Of a DNA stretch of 64,000 bases, positions 21,886-33,829 are shown in pieces (within the stretch, counting starts at the first letter, position 1; each line of letters opens with the position of its first letter). The notes beneath the pieces are model-generated. The model worked only from the letters and a program-made list of their open reading frames with translations. It had not been told where the DNA came from and made no database searches. The DNA comes from Biomphalaria glabrata (Eukaryota; Mollusca; Gastropoda; Planorbidae), in contig NC_074728.1 of NCBI RefSeq assembly GCF_947242115.1, forward strand, positions 20,008,542 to 20,072,541, given 5' to 3'. The position numbers and the translations under genes were made by a program.

Positions 21886-22085
21886 TTCCCCTTCCAGACC
21901 ATGCTGCCTATAGGTCAGATAATGGTAAAGTCATCTGTTTCTTTGGCCAGCACAAAGACAAACCGCCTTTAGTTTTCCTAACTGCGCCCAATACATGCTG
22001 AAGTTCATAATCCAAGTCTTCACCAAGGTTCAAACCCAGGACCCACCCCACTCCGTCATCGCGTCAGCCAGGCTCAACACAAGTA
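21886..22085 (-). repeat. tRNA-derived SINE with internal deletions
   Basis: Inverted signature blocks are present: CCCCTTCCAGACC, CAGATAATGG, CAAGTCTTCACCAAGGTTCA and GGACCCA. The middle is shortened compared with the copy at 29300-29577. This is an old, diverged copy. Confidence 0.8.
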
Positions 22086-22187
22086 ATCTGAAATTCTTTT
22101 GATTTCTAATTACAGCTAATTACATGTGCTTCTGAACATTAGGACGTAACAGGATATATGAAACATTTTTTATTTTTATTTTCTTTT

Positions 22188-22505
22188 ATTTATTATGTCT
22201 TTGATAGCTCTTATTTATTATGTCTTTGATAGCTCTTATTTATTATGTCTTTGATAGCTCTTATTTATTATGTCTTTGATAGCTCTTATTTATTATGTCT
22301 TTGATAGCTCTTATTTATTATGTCTCTAATAGCTCTTATTTATTATGTCTTTGAAAGCTCTTATTTATAATGTCTTTAATAGCTGTTCTTTATTATGTTT
22401 TTGATTTTCTCTTATTTATTATGTCTTTGATTGTTTTTATTTATAATGTCTTTGATAGCTCTTATTGATAATGACCATGATAGTTCTTATTTATAATGTT
22501 CCATT
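22188..22505. repeat. 25-bp minisatellite
   Basis: About thirteen copies of CTCTTATTTATTATGTCTTT followed by GATAG. The first six are nearly perfect and later ones diverge. Confidence 0.95.
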
Positions 22506-23902
22506 CACGCTTAGACTGGTCGTATGATATCTTGCACTCATCAAGAGAAAAAATTAGAGAGAAATCAATTTAGAATCTTTCTCTATTATATGGATGGAGA
22601 TGTATGTATAAGGTGTTCCAGTTAAGCGAACGAATCAATACTATTCTCTCCCTTTGTTCTACTGCATCAGTTCTATCTCAAATTGTACTTGTGATGCCCC
22701 AGTACCAAAGAAAAAAAACAACACTTTCGCACAATGTGTCCAACCCCTTGTTTTTGTTAGCATCTGAAGTTATGGCAGAGGTTTTTTTCACTCAGGTGTA
22801 ATGAATGTCATTGAATGGCGTCTACAGCAATTTTATCTTATAATAAGAATAGCTTCAGTAAATACAAAACAACAAAAAAAAAAAAGCAGATTTCCACAAA
22901 ATCTCTATGTTTATATTTATGGTTCCTCCCTATAACATAAAACGTGTATCCGTCCACTTAATTGATCGTGCCTTTTGACCTTTTTTTTTTTTTGTAGCAG
23001 CCGCCCCATTCTTTCATAACTTCAATAAAAAAAAAACCAAATAAAGGACTCAGAATGACACATAGATGAAGGCATATTTCTTATTTCATGTTCTAAATGC
23101 ACAGAAGTGTTGCGTTTTCCCTAATCATCATCAACATTTGTCCCTTGACTTTTGTCACTTGGTCAACAGTTCACGTGAGCACCTTTCACCTTTCACGGTT
23201 AGCAGCTGTCCTTAGTAGGATATCAAGAGAGCCCGGCCAATTCCTTGACATTATCCAGTCAACTTTTCTTAGGACGTACCTTTTATAGTGCTCCCTTCTC
23301 TGCACGAAGAATGATTTATTTTTCATAGTTAGTCCCTAATGTATTTGGACAATACAACTGGTTGCCTGAATCAGCCAGGCATACCAATAACTTAGCCGAG
23401 TTTAAGTCTCCAATTAAACTTGCATGCTAAACATAGGGATACATGTTAGATGCAATTATCTGTTGTTTCTTTCATGGGACTTTAAGATTACAGGTGTTTT
23501 GATGCGATTAGCTTGTTGGTTAATGTTTTGTTTTTTTACAAAGCTTATATCAACTCACTATGTAAGTCTGTCTGGCTGTCTGTCTATGTGTCTGCCCACA
23601 AAGTTAGTATAGGCCTATGTTATTTCTTCGACACCCTATCTCGGATCAAGCTGCAATTTTGAACAATTACTTATATTTACCTGACCACGCAAAGAATCAA
23701 TTTAAATTAGTTAATTAATTATTGTTAATAAATTATTTAGGTTGGTATCTCAAACTAGGGAAAGACATAGTACTTGACTGAAGTGTTTGATATAAGCTAA
23801 ATTAGCCCCCCTTATATTAAGCTGCCGTCTCGGGCTTAATGAACATAAACGTGAAATACAAACAACTAGTCGACCCGCGGCGTAGCATACGCCACTATTT
23901 TA
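22506..23902. other. AT-rich stretch with minor repeat relics
   Basis: The piece at 23330-23430 encodes NWLPESARHTNNLAEFKS-like residues, a worn LINE 3' end like the one at 32405. An inverted piece of the CAGACAGAGTGAG repeat lies at 23535-23690. GACCCGCGGCGTAGCATACG just before 23903 is a repeat-like block. No host gene is seen. Confidence 0.45.
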
Positions 23903-24020
23903 CAGGGCCGGCCTTAAGCCACTGCAATCTATAACTGTAGCTCCAAAATATACAAAAAAGTCCAGGAAATCTCCGGAAATTATTAAAATCTTTAGAAAAC
24001 TCATACAAATCTCCTGAAAT

Positions 24021-25855
24021 CATTGGAGGATCCAGAACTTAGGTGTGTGTGTGGGGGGGGGGGGTTCCAAACCCTAACCCTATCTCCCAGTAAACCCTAA
24101 GACTATTCATATATTTATATGAGAATTAAAATAGCAGTATTTCTCAACCTTCGGCGAAAAAAAAACCCAGTCATGTTGAGGCCTTTCTCTTAGAAGATGG
24201 GGCTCTGGGGGAGCGCTGTAAGCCTTCCGAGTGGGGTATTCGGGGCAAAGCCCCGACGCCAAAAGCGTTTTCCTGCATTCTTCACTGCAGAAACGCATTC
24301 TCCTGACATCTACAGCTCACTATTCATCAGTGAGGTTCGGGGCAAAGCCCCAACGCTAAAAGCGTTTTCTTCTTACCTAAAGGTCATTATTCATCCTATT
24401 AAAAAAGGACCTTTTGAGTAATGTTGTACTTAAAAAATATTCTTATATGAATTTATAGGCCCTTAATACATTGCAAATAAAACCTATTTGTTCCTTGAAA
24501 AGATAAGATACCCCACATATTTAGATTAAAGCTTTGAGGATCGCCGCCGCAAAGAAAAAAATTCGATAAATAATATTCAATAAAATTCAAGCATAAATTG
24601 TGAGTTATAGTCCCAAATTTAACTAGAAAAATATCAGTAAAGGTTGCTAAAATGCGACTAGTACTACATTATTTGGGTTTAGAACTGAATCGTGACTCTT
24701 ATACTGAAAATTTTCGTTTGTATTCTAACTTTTCCAAAGTCTTTCTTAAAATAAGTATGATAAATTCATGTGAAATTACATAAACTCTGTCTGGACACGG
24801 GCGGGGCGGTAGAATGAAAACGATTAACCCTCGTTCCTTTTTATAATTTCTGCTAAAGATTGCATTTGGCATTAAAGAATAGGGGTGGGGCGACTCGATA
24901 TAAGAATTTAGTATATATAAATTATATTAGTGACAGATTTTTTTTTAATTTTGTAATTTCTTAACTATAATACAAAAAGAAAAAGTATTGCTTTGTCCGA
25001 TGAGGGAAAGGAGATGGCATGTATCGCCCCCCCCCCCAACCACGTTTCTCCTTACTAATCATAAAAATTGAGATAAGAATGTGGTGCGACATAATATACA
25101 AATGGATTCACATATCAATACGTAGTTTATATTATATAGATATTCAACTAATTTTGCTCACAAACTATGATTCCTCCATAAAAATAGGACCACCCCCCAC
25201 TCTGTATGCTAGAGCGGGGAGGGCAGTACATGCAATCGCCACCCCCCTTACCCCACCGAATCGGCAAAGATACCAGAAGGGGAGCGACATAATATAAAAT
25301 GTATATATCAATTCAACTAATTTTGTTCACAAACTATGATTTCTCCATAAAGTAGGACCGCCCCCCCCCCACCACACTCAAAGGGTTTAGGTGGGAAGGG
25401 CAGTAGAGGTATTCGCCCTCCCCACACCTAATCGGCCAACAGGGGAACGAGATAATATAAAGATCGGTTAAAATATCAATAACAAGCTTTAATCATATAG
25501 ATATTTAATTGATTCTTTTAGCAGGCTGTGATTTCTACAAATAAATTGGACCGCCCCCCCACACTCAAAAGTTTATGGTGGGGGGGGGGGCGGCGGATTG
25601 ATGTCATCGCCCCCTCCCGACCCCACCAAATCGGCCAACGTACTAGAGGAGGGGGGAGCGAAATAATCTAAAAATAGTTTGAAATATAATAATTAGTATA
25701 TATTATTAACATAAGTAATACATTCGTAAACAAATTGTGTGAATTCTATACTCAAATGCGTCCGCCCCCCCCCCCTTCGGTGGAAAGGGAGGTCGGCCGA
25801 GTAAAGGGGGGGGGGCGATCGCCCCTACCGACCCCCCCCCCTGGATCCGCCAGTG
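24021..25855. mobile_element. Nested CACTGGCGGATCC-type element with 8-bp duplication
   Basis: The left end CATTGGAGGATCCAGA and the right end CTGGATCCGCCAGTG are inverted repeats. CCTGAAAT lies directly before (24013-24020) and after (25856-25863), a perfect 8-bp target duplication. It interrupts the hAT relic between blocks that are contiguous in the 41.6-kb copy (CTCCTGAAATATATA), which confirms the insertion. No transposase is recognisable, so it is probably a non-autonomous hAT-like element. Internal repeats include two GGGGCAAAGCCCC blocks at 24242 and 24340. Confidence 0.88.
25080..25800. repeat. Internal tandem array of the nested element
   Basis: Four diverged copies of a unit of about 165-190 bp, each starting near GCGACATAATATA (25086, 25281, 25446, 25657). 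Each passes through CAAACTATGATT and a C-rich run, then a G-rich block. The C and G homopolymer runs differ in length among copies. Confidence 0.75.
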
Positions 25856-25894
25856 CCTGAAATATATAGACAAAAGTGTCGTTTTGGAGTGTCA

Positions 25895-26083
25895 TTCAAT
25901 ATGGAAAACGACAATCCTACGCGCGATAAAAAAAAACAGCACTATCCCGCAATTTTTGAATCTGGTGAAAGAAGCTTCTCGCGCCTCAAACTAAAGAAGA
26001 ATTACTTAAGGTCAACAATTCTCGTAGATAGATTGAAACATTTGGTAATTCTTTCTATTGAGCCTGATCTATGTAGGAAATAG
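25895..26083 (+). pseudogene. hAT transposase C-terminal fragment
   Basis: Translation reads ESGERSFSRLKLKKNYLRST followed by ILVDRLKHLVILSIEPDL. This is the dimerisation motif of zf-MYM-type hAT transposases (SGERSFSxLKLIKNYLRS in relatives). Everything upstream is missing. The same piece is at 41717-41863. Confidence 0.75.
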
Positions 26084-26286
26084 AATTTTTATGATATACT
26101 GTATGACTTCGCTACACGCAAGGCTAGTAAAGTAATTCTGTACATAGAAAACAATGAATAAATGCAAAGACAAATGTATTTTTTATATAAACTCTTAATC
26201 TTCACTTATGAGCCCTATCCCTACCCAATCTGGGTCCCGCGAATTCCGTTTTACATAGGGCCCCACAATGGTTAAGTCCGACCCTG

Positions 26287-26570
26287 CTATTTAGTGACGG
26301 GTGAACACAGAGTAGATTACTTGTTTTCCCCTCCCTCTTTTTTCGCCGCTAAATTTACGTGAGGTAGAAATAAAAAAAAAAAGAGTGATCTTTCTTGGTC
26401 ACAACAATCCGGCCCTGTTATTTTGTGACGGGTGAATACTACTTGTTCTCCCCCCTCTTTTTTTTTCGTAGGGTAACTCTAGTTCGTCCGACTTGCAGAA
26501 ATAAAAGAATGATCTTTTCTTTACTACTCCTTGCGTGTCCAAACTCTTGAGCCATGAAGAGAATTATATA
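26287..26570. repeat. Two-part repeat flanking the hAT relic, also at 42057-42400
   Basis: It consists of two related halves of about 120 bp. Each starts near CTATTTAGTGACGGGTGAA or TTATTTTGTGACGGGTGAA, then has CTTGTT, a C-rich plus T-rich run, a TACGTG or GGTAACTCTAG block and GAAATAAAA-GATC. The same dimer follows the hAT piece at 42056. A single worn copy begins near 63922. Confidence 0.7.
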
Positions 26571-27530
26571 GATAGATAGATAACTATACAATCTTCCATG
26601 TTCATATACGCTTTCAGTAGCAGTGTTTTTACCGCGTTGGGTTGAGAGCCTGGTAAGGCTTTAGCATAAAAGTTCACATTGAGGTCGTCTTTGTGTTTAT
26701 AAATTTAAAATACAATCACAGACATACCCCGGTCTTTCTCCTCCTCCCCCCTTTTCAACTTGTCCAGAAAAGCGATAGGATCATAGCGTCCTTATATCCT
26801 TGATATTCCGTTGTCGTCATTGGTTAATGTTTTCTTAATTATATCAGGAAAATATGTCATTTAGAATTTATTACCTTATTACATACCTTATTTTCTTGTT
26901 TTATCAATGACACTACATAAATACTGCATTTGATAGTATTTAAAACCTCTTCTTGGTCTCTAGAAATCTTGGCCTTAACCGTTTACCACGCATGGATGGA
27001 TGCCAGCATTTTTTTGAAATATAATTGAAATCCTAAACGTAATTGAGAATGCTGAGATGAATCAGCGACTCGTGTCATGACTAGGCTAACGCTTCCAGTA
27101 ACTTTCCAGGCATTGTTGGGCGTTTTGATTTATTAAAAAAGTGGATCTTTTTCTGATGGGAGAATAGGATACAAATGATAAAATAAGAACGGTTGATAAA
27201 TATTCTTGATTCGAATGTAATAAGATTCATCTGTGGTGGTGTAAAATAAAGAACAACTTTACTATGGATGAGTTTGACGGTGATAATGAGTGCTGGAAGT
27301 GGTTCACATTATTAAGGAATTCAATGAATTACAAGCAAAATAAATTTAAGGTATGGATGATAAGTGTTTAAGATTATAGCCAGTTAACGTAATTAATATA
27401 AAATAAAACAACCAGAAGCCTAAGAGAGTGCCATGTTGTTGTTTTATATACTACTGCAATACAAAATTATAATAAATAAAATTTATTTTTTTTTTTTGTA
27501 ATTAATTCAGTTTAACTGTCGTTTTATTGT
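26571..27530. other. Stretch without a firm gene; weak exon candidate at 27264-27350
   Basis: This is AT-rich sequence. An ATG at 27264 opens 29 codons (MDEFDGDNECWKWF at the start) that run in phase to a splice-donor-like AAG/GTATGG at 27350/27351. No homology is recognised and short open stretches of this size occur by chance, so I do not call a gene. Confidence 0.25.
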
Positions 27531-27532
27531 AA

Positions 27533-27795
27533 AGGTCTGAGCTGTAAAGAGCTTCACTTCCAAACCGGGCGTCCAGGGTTGAATCCTGGTGAAGACTGGG
27601 ATTTTTATTTCGAGATCTTTGGGCGCTTCTGAGTCCACCCATCTCTTAGTGGGGACCTGACATTAGTTCGGGAGAAGTAAAGGCGGTTGGTCATTGTGCT
27701 GGACATATGACACAATTATTTACCATGGGCCACAGAAACAGATGCTCTTTACATCATCTTCCCTATAGACCACAAGGTCTGAAAGGGGAACTAAA
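27533..27795 (+). repeat. tRNA-derived SINE
   Basis: A worn head (GTAAAGAGCTTCACTTCC), a B box (AGGGTTGAATCCTGG), GAAGACTGGGATTTTT and the tail CACAAGGTCTGAAAGGGGAA are all present. The first part of the head is degraded. Confidence 0.88.
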
Positions 27796-29298
27796 AAATA
27801 TATTGTTGTCTTGATGTTATAATATACATAGAAACAGTTCTAAACGAATTCAGCAATAGTTGTTTTTTTTAGCGAATTGCCATGTTGATATGAAAAAGTA
27901 GAAAAAAAAAAGAAGTTTCTAGATACGATTTCTTCACGATCTTTTTGGTGACATACATGCGCTACAAAATTTAGCATGGTGGCTTTTAAGGACTTTTGCA
28001 AGATAGGATTTGAACCTCTCAAGCCTGCACTCAAATAGTGTTTATGATGATAAAGAATAATTTCTTTAATGTAAAGAAAAAAAAAAAAAAGACTTCGTTT
28101 CTAAACTGATCATGTTTGCTTTTGGTCAGTCGAAGAGATAGATTTAAAAACTAAAAAAAAATAGCTTGCTTCTTTTTTTAAAAACTATTTATAATTTTTT
28201 TAAGCGGGCTGATAAAATGTATGTGAATGTCCCATTTCAGAACTTGCCATCAAGGAAATAGATAATGTAATAGTCATCTGTTTCTTTAGCGGATGGAACT
28301 AAAAGCTATTAAAAATTTGATTAACCTTTACCAATAGTTTTAAGTATGAACGCAATAGATTTAAGTATATATAATTGATTGTTCCTGATGTTTGTATAAA
28401 TAGTAAGAGAAAAAGAGAATTCCAGACAAATGTAATACCGACAATTGAGTTTTTGGGATGGTCTTGTATAGAAATTAGATGTACCACAGCATTGTGGAGA
28501 GATTTTCATACCATATTTTGGTGTTTGGAAGTTGGTTTCCTTAAAAATCGAAACATGATATTAACGCTAATTTGATTTCTTTAACGTTTTAGCTAGAAAA
28601 TTAAATGTACAGTAAGAGAGAAATGAGATTTTACATAAAAATAGATTTTAATTATTGTTCATTAAAAAATCCGGAACAACATTTTTTTTCGTAAATGCGG
28701 AGATTGTTTGTTTTATTAATTACAATAGGGATTTCAAGATCGCGACGATTTGTCTGTTTCAGCAAGAAAACTAAATGTAAAATAAGTCTAAAAAGTGATT
28801 TTCAATAATCGTTTCTAGTAAATTACTTTCTTATTTTAAAATCATGGCCAACTTCTTGTTGATATTTTTGAAATTTGTTTAAAGATGAAAATACGGAATA
28901 ATTTGATATCGATAACTAAACTATAGTAACGTATTGTCAAAGAATATAAGTGTAAAATTAGTCACTTATGCTTGTTAATGACGGAGTATAGTGTTTATAA
29001 TATAGGCCTGAATGCAAGCAATTTTCCTGGGAAAAAAATGACAGTTGGAGCTCACATTATTCGCTCTACAATATAAATCATAACTTTTGTCTCCAGTGAA
29101 GCAGATATTGTGGAATACCCAATTATGACGACTGTGCCCTCTGAAGCCCTTGTCGTTCCGTCTTGTTGGCTGTTGTATAAGATATTGATTTAACTAAAAG
29201 CATACTAAAAAATGAAAAGAAAAAGAAAATTTTATGCTAGGACAAAGTCATATAAGTGCCTTTACAACAAGTATGTATCATCAAAACCATTGACGTTA
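27796..29298. other. AT-rich stretch without a recognised gene
   Basis: Many A and T runs and short overlapping frames, none with a domain. GATTTGAACCT near 28008 resembles a worn tRNA B box on the minus strand. Confidence 0.4.
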
Positions 29299-29299
29299 T

Positions 29300-29577
29300 A
29301 AGCTCCCCTTTCAGACTCTGTGATCCATAGGGCAGAAGAGGCAAAGGTCATCTGCTTTTGTAGCCCATGGTTAACGAGGGTGTCACGTGGCCAGCACAAT
29401 GAACATCCGCCTTTACTTTTCCCGAGCTAATGTCAAGCACCGATTAGAGCTGAATTGACTCAGAAGCAGTCAGAGGCACCCATAGATCCCGAAAATACAA
29501 ATCCAAGTCTTCACCAGGATTCGAACCCGGGACCACAAGCTCGGAAGCAAAGCGCCTTACCGTTCAGCAGCCATGTC
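29300..29577 (-). repeat. tRNA-derived SINE, near full length
   Basis: The inverted copy runs from CTCCCCTTTCAGACTC to the head (GCTCGGAAGCAAAGCGCCTT). The B box GGATTCGAACCCGGG is well preserved. A 15-bp duplication is present near 29457-29480 (GACTCAGAAGCAGTCAGAGG). Confidence 0.9.
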
Positions 29578-29579
29578 TC

Positions 29580-31235
29580 CATTGACGTTACAGTCTCAAA
29601 AATAAAAGTACAAGCCTAACAAATGCTTGCCCGTAAAATAATAATTTCTTTTGCGGAAATTTTAAAGTTATAAGACTAGTTATTTATAATAAAACAAAGT
29701 GTCTTTCTTTTTTATTAATATTTGTAGCTAGTATACATGTTAAGCCAGAAATTTTTCACAAAAAATTTAAAAAAAAATGCTTAACCTAAACTATTTTGTA
29801 TGTGCGTGTTACATATTGGTTGGCATTGCGTGACTTTAGTAAAGTGTTATGCACATCCTGTTCCAAGACAAAAAAGTGATTTAGAGTTTTATTGTCATGA
29901 GGTCAGAGCGTACAAAGAAAGACATAAGTTAAACAATGTCACCAAAAGTAAAACAATAATAAAAAAGTGATTAAATCTATTAATATTTTAGTATATTATG
30001 TATCACGGATAGATGTAGCGAGTTACCTTTGACCTCATTCAGTTCCATTTTAGAAAAGATCATGGCTAAAGAGAGTGACATAGTAATCGCTTGCAAGCTA
30101 GCCGTGAACCAAACAGAAAATGAGGACAAGAAACAAGCAATAGAAAAAAAAAGAAAAACCTCTAAAACCAAACCTTAAGGGGAAGAACCGCTAACAACTG
30201 CCATTCATCTGAAAATTAAAGGGCTTAGCCTCCCTTCGGCTATAGCAAAAAATTAATTAATTAGTCCTAAATGTTTAACTACTTGGTTATTTTTTTAAAT
30301 GATTTATATATTGTCGTTGGCGATGAATAATTATGCAAAATTTCAACTTGATCAGAGAATGGGAAGTGGGAGACAAAAACGTGTCCAATGTAATAAGGAT
30401 TAAATCCATATATACATATCTATCATTAAGTAGCATTTATTTCTCTTATTTTAATATCAATAAAAATAATTAATCATTAACAATTAATTAAATGGTTAAT
30501 TTTGTATATTGATGCATGTCTTGCTAGGTTCAATGAATAATTGTGCAAAGTCTTAACTTGATCCAAGAATGGAAAATAACATGTTCAAACTTTTTAACAG
30601 ACAGACAGAGACAAAGTGAGTTGATATAATCTTTGTAAAAAGTCGCGAACATAAGTTTGTAGATGGAAAATATTTGGAAAAGAAGTTGTATGATTCTAGA
30701 AAAGCCGATTAAAAATGTATAAATTGATGGAATAATTGTTAGTCGGGATCAACGAGTTTGGAGCGGGTCTTAGGGTTGATAAGAGACAAGTTAAACATAG
30801 TTCAGTTGTATCAGTTCAAAAAATTGTATCAATATAAAGCTGTATGTGCGCACTAGTAGAGACTAGACTGAGAAGGATGTTGACATTAAAAAGAGATGAA
30901 GGAAGTCCCGCCCAAGTCTAGAGCTGATGAAGATGCTGTGCTCAAGGCAGATGTTATATTGTCTTTGTTATGTCGCCATGTAAATAAACAGCTGTATATT
31001 GGTCCTTGGTCTACTTATAGAAGACCTTCTGTGTGGTTATCTAACAGAAGGCAGGAGAGCCGCTGGTCATCCAAATTCTAATGTATACAGATGTATGCAA
31101 ACGCGACATGAAGCTTTTCACCTGGGAAAAAGATTAGAATTTTTTTTAGACACGGAAATAATGCCGTGTATACTTATTAAAACTAAAATCAAGATTTAAA
31201 ATGGAATTGCGAATACGACATATTTTGTGTTGTTT
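29580..31235. other. AT-rich stretch with dispersed repeat pieces
   Basis: Pieces of one dispersed repeat (AATTATGCAAAATTTCAACT, GATCAGAGAATGGGAAGTGG, then CAGACAGAGACAAAGTGAGT) lie at 30325-30385 and 30525-30645. The region 30890-31200 has open frames with no known domain. Confidence 0.4.
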
Positions 31236-31306
31236 TCTGCTGCTTTGTCCAGTGGTATACACTCTGGACTTACGCTTTGATGATCCCAGGTTTGAAACCT
31301 TTCTGA
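31236..31306 (+). repeat. Second type of tRNA-like SINE head
   Basis: GTCCAGTGGTATACACTCTG resembles an A box, followed after about 35 bp by a B-box-like CCCAGGTTTGAAACCT. The head differs from the main SINE family, so it probably descends from another tRNA. It is degenerate. Confidence 0.4.
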
Positions 31307-31764
31307 CCCTAACCCTCATCCCTTCCCGTGGAAGGCTTAGGCTAAGAAGTATTAATTCAATTCTGAAAGAAAAACTGAAAATGTTAAAATAAAGGAAACA
31401 AATTAAACAAGAAAAAAATATTTCTCCATCGCAACTAATTGCCATCAAGTCGGCTCTTTCACCCCCACCCCTTTTTTTTCCCCCGAGATCTTCATTCCAC
31501 AGTTTGAAAAACGCTGGTAATACTGGTATACAGAATACTTTTTTTTTTCTTCCTGCGATATATCATAATCATAAATAGACTGCAAAAATGAAATAACTTC
31601 ATGTAACTTGAAAACATGTATATCTATTGTTTTCGGATTTCCGAATTCTGAAAGGTTGCATGATCTTCAGTCTTATGATCAGATTTATTATTTCTAGGAG
31701 CTATATACTATAACAGAATATGATTGATCCAAACTAAATGATACAATTACACTTAATATAAGCT

Positions 31765-31995
31765 TTGTTAGCGGCCCCCGCAAGGGGAAAAGACGCTATT
31801 AGTTTTGTGTGCCTGTCTGTCCGTCCGTCTGTCCGTCAGTCTGTCCGTCCGTGTCGTTTAGATCTCAGAAACTAGAAGAGAAAATGAAAATCGGACATCA
31901 TAATATATTTATATTATTCAAAGTTCTGATGCAACGGCTACTTTTTTTCTTTTCCGAAAGTGAACTATCTAATTTTTAAAATTATATATGCAAGC
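31765..31995 (+). repeat. GGGGAAAAGACGCTATTAG dispersed repeat, copy 1
   Basis: It starts GCGGCCCCCGCAAGGGGAAA and is followed by a CTGTCCGTC microsatellite. It then has GTTTAGATCTCAGAAACTAG, TTCAAAGTTCTGATG and AACGGCTACTTTTTTT. The same order of blocks occurs at 47211-47425. Confidence 0.8.
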
Positions 31996-32399
31996 TGATT
32001 TGTCAAAAATTACACCACTTTTCAATGAAAAACTTCATGGGAAGTAAGTCTAATTAAAATGTTCACAAGCTTCTTCATTAATACATCAAGCTTCATACAT
32101 ACATTCGCGCATTGGTACAAAAAAAAGTGCATCTAATGTCACGATTGAAAAAGTATCAATGGATCATTATAAAATAGATTTTCCATTTATTAACTAACTC
32201 TTGGTATAGAATACTGATTCAAATGTTGTTTTTAAAAATAATTTTAATACGAACTTCGTTTCAATTGTAAGTTTTAAAAAAATACTTTATACCGCGCAGT
32301 TTTCACACATCCTCATTAGGCTACACTTGACAACAATCTAAATTACAATAAATAGAGGCCAGAGCTATACATATTTATATTTATAATACGAGTTCTAGT

Positions 32400-32615
32400 C
32401 TAGATAAAGTAGATTCTATATCAAGATTCTATATTCCTTCTTCCCTAGTGCTATTAGTGCATGGAATGGGTTGCCTGAGCTAGCCAGGAAAACCAGTGAC
32501 TTGGCAGAATTTAGGTCATTGGTTAATATGCATGACTAAATGCATAACGCGTAGGACGTAATCATCTTCTTTTTTGAAGTAACATCTGTATTATATAAGA
32601 TAAGATAAGATCTAG
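32400..32615 (+). pseudogene. LINE 3' end with GATAA tail
   Basis: Translation reads SRYSFFPSAISAWNGLPELA followed by RKTSDLAEFRSLV, the WNxLP motif at the end of CR1-like LINE proteins. It closes with AAGATAAGATAAGAT. A related, more worn piece is near 23330-23430. AT-rich sequence with several TCTAGATCTAG-like blocks follows to about 32750. Confidence 0.6.
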
Positions 32616-33000
32616 ACTTAGAGACTGAGATCTATTTCTAGATCTAGGCTTAGAGACTTAGCCTTAGATCTATTTTTTAGATTTAGGCTTAGACTTATAT
32701 CTTGAATCTAAAACTAGGTCTAGATGTAACTAGATCAATGTCTAGTTTGTATGACAAATGACAATGGAGATATTACTTTTATTTTGCGAAGGGAAAGTCT
32801 TGTCATCTGTACACAAATGTAGCTTAAAGAAGTTCAAAAATTGTTTTTTCGTGTTGCCAATTTATCTAATTTTGTTACAAGAATAAATATTTTTTAGTTT
32901 CTTTTTATTACATTGTAAAATGTTATTAATTTTAAATGTATGGATAAGGTTAATAATTATTATTTTAAAAAATATAAGTGTACGCTAAATGAATATATGG
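32616..33000. other. AT-rich stretch without a recognised gene
   Basis: The first 130 bp repeat short AGATCTAG/TTAGAC motifs. Nothing else is recognised. Confidence 0.4.
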
Positions 33001-33130
33001 AGATGCTGTGGCTGAGGGGTAAAACACTTAGAACTGGAAGTCCCGTGATCAAATTCTGGTGAGGACTCTAGGTGGACAACTTTGGGGGCCGATTTTGAGT
33101 TTGTGTTTCACACAAAATATCTTTGTAACC
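33001..33130 (+). repeat. SINE head fused to another repeat
   Basis: ATGCTGTGGCTGAGGGGTAA, AAGTCCCGTGATCAAATTCT and GGTGAGGACT at 33004-33067 are the tRNA-like head of the main SINE. It then switches to GGGGGCCGATTTTGAGTTTG and TGTTTCACACAAA (33084-33130), a block also found at 48074-48126 without the head. Confidence 0.6.
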
Positions 33131-33829
33131 TTGTTGTTTTTTTTATTACTTTTTTTTTCATATTTTAATTATTTTTCTATTTCACCCTTTGAACGATGGG
33201 TCCTTCAAACCCCAATTACAGAGTATACACAAGCACTTCTTATGCCCATCAGTTGTAGCCTTCCATCTGCCTACCCTATGATGCCCCCCCGCAACATATA
33301 CACACAATATTTACCAATGAACCCCCCCCTCCCCTTTCCCATCCCGTGTCACAGCTTAAAAGAAGAAACAAAAAAACTCATTCTACTCTTTACATATTTT
33401 TTTGTATATTGTCATTCATAGATCCAGAGAGATACCTTATTTAGAGTAACTAATTTTCACAAACTCATTTATATCCCCCCCAACACCAACCCCCCCCCCC
33501 CGCACTCCAAAAAAAAAAAAAACAACATGCACATACTCTCACACTTTCAATAGATTTTTAAGACTTTTAATTTTTGCCTTAAAATAGAGACATACTTGTA
33601 GTTCTAGATCTAGTCGTTTTACAATTTTTCTTTATAAGTTACCATTAATATAAGTTACCATTAACTACAGTCTTTAAATTGAACGAATAAAAGTTACGCA
33701 ACGTATATATGGCTGTTATTGCTTAAGCCTTAAGCGAAAGAAATGATCGTTTTGTACTTAAAATGTCTGTATAGGTTATAATGAGTGGTTAAGGGTGGTC
33801 AGGACCAAGAATTGTATATCTGTGGAATT
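33131..33829. other. Low-complexity stretch without a recognised gene
   Basis: T-rich and C-rich runs dominate (poly-C at 33475-33500, poly-A at 33511-33522). A 120-codon open frame at its start has no recognisable domain. Confidence 0.4.

Larger units (their letters stand above)
23903..26286 (+). mobile_element. hAT transposon relic carrying a nested element
   Basis: The ends are CAGGGCCGGCCTTAAG at 23903 and, inverted, CTTAAGTCCGACCCTG-like sequence ending at 26286. CTATTTTA precedes it and CTATTTAG follows, a partly eroded 8-bp target duplication (6 of 8). Near the right end it keeps a short transposase C-terminal piece. Without the nested insertion (24021-25855 plus one duplication copy) it would be about 540 bp. 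A second copy of its right half lies at 41495-42056. Confidence 0.75.

Noticed and set aside
24060-24100. Telomere-like CCCTAACCCTA blocks (also near 40550)
   Set aside because: Only two or three imperfect units, and they are part of the ends of the CACTGGCGGATCC element family.
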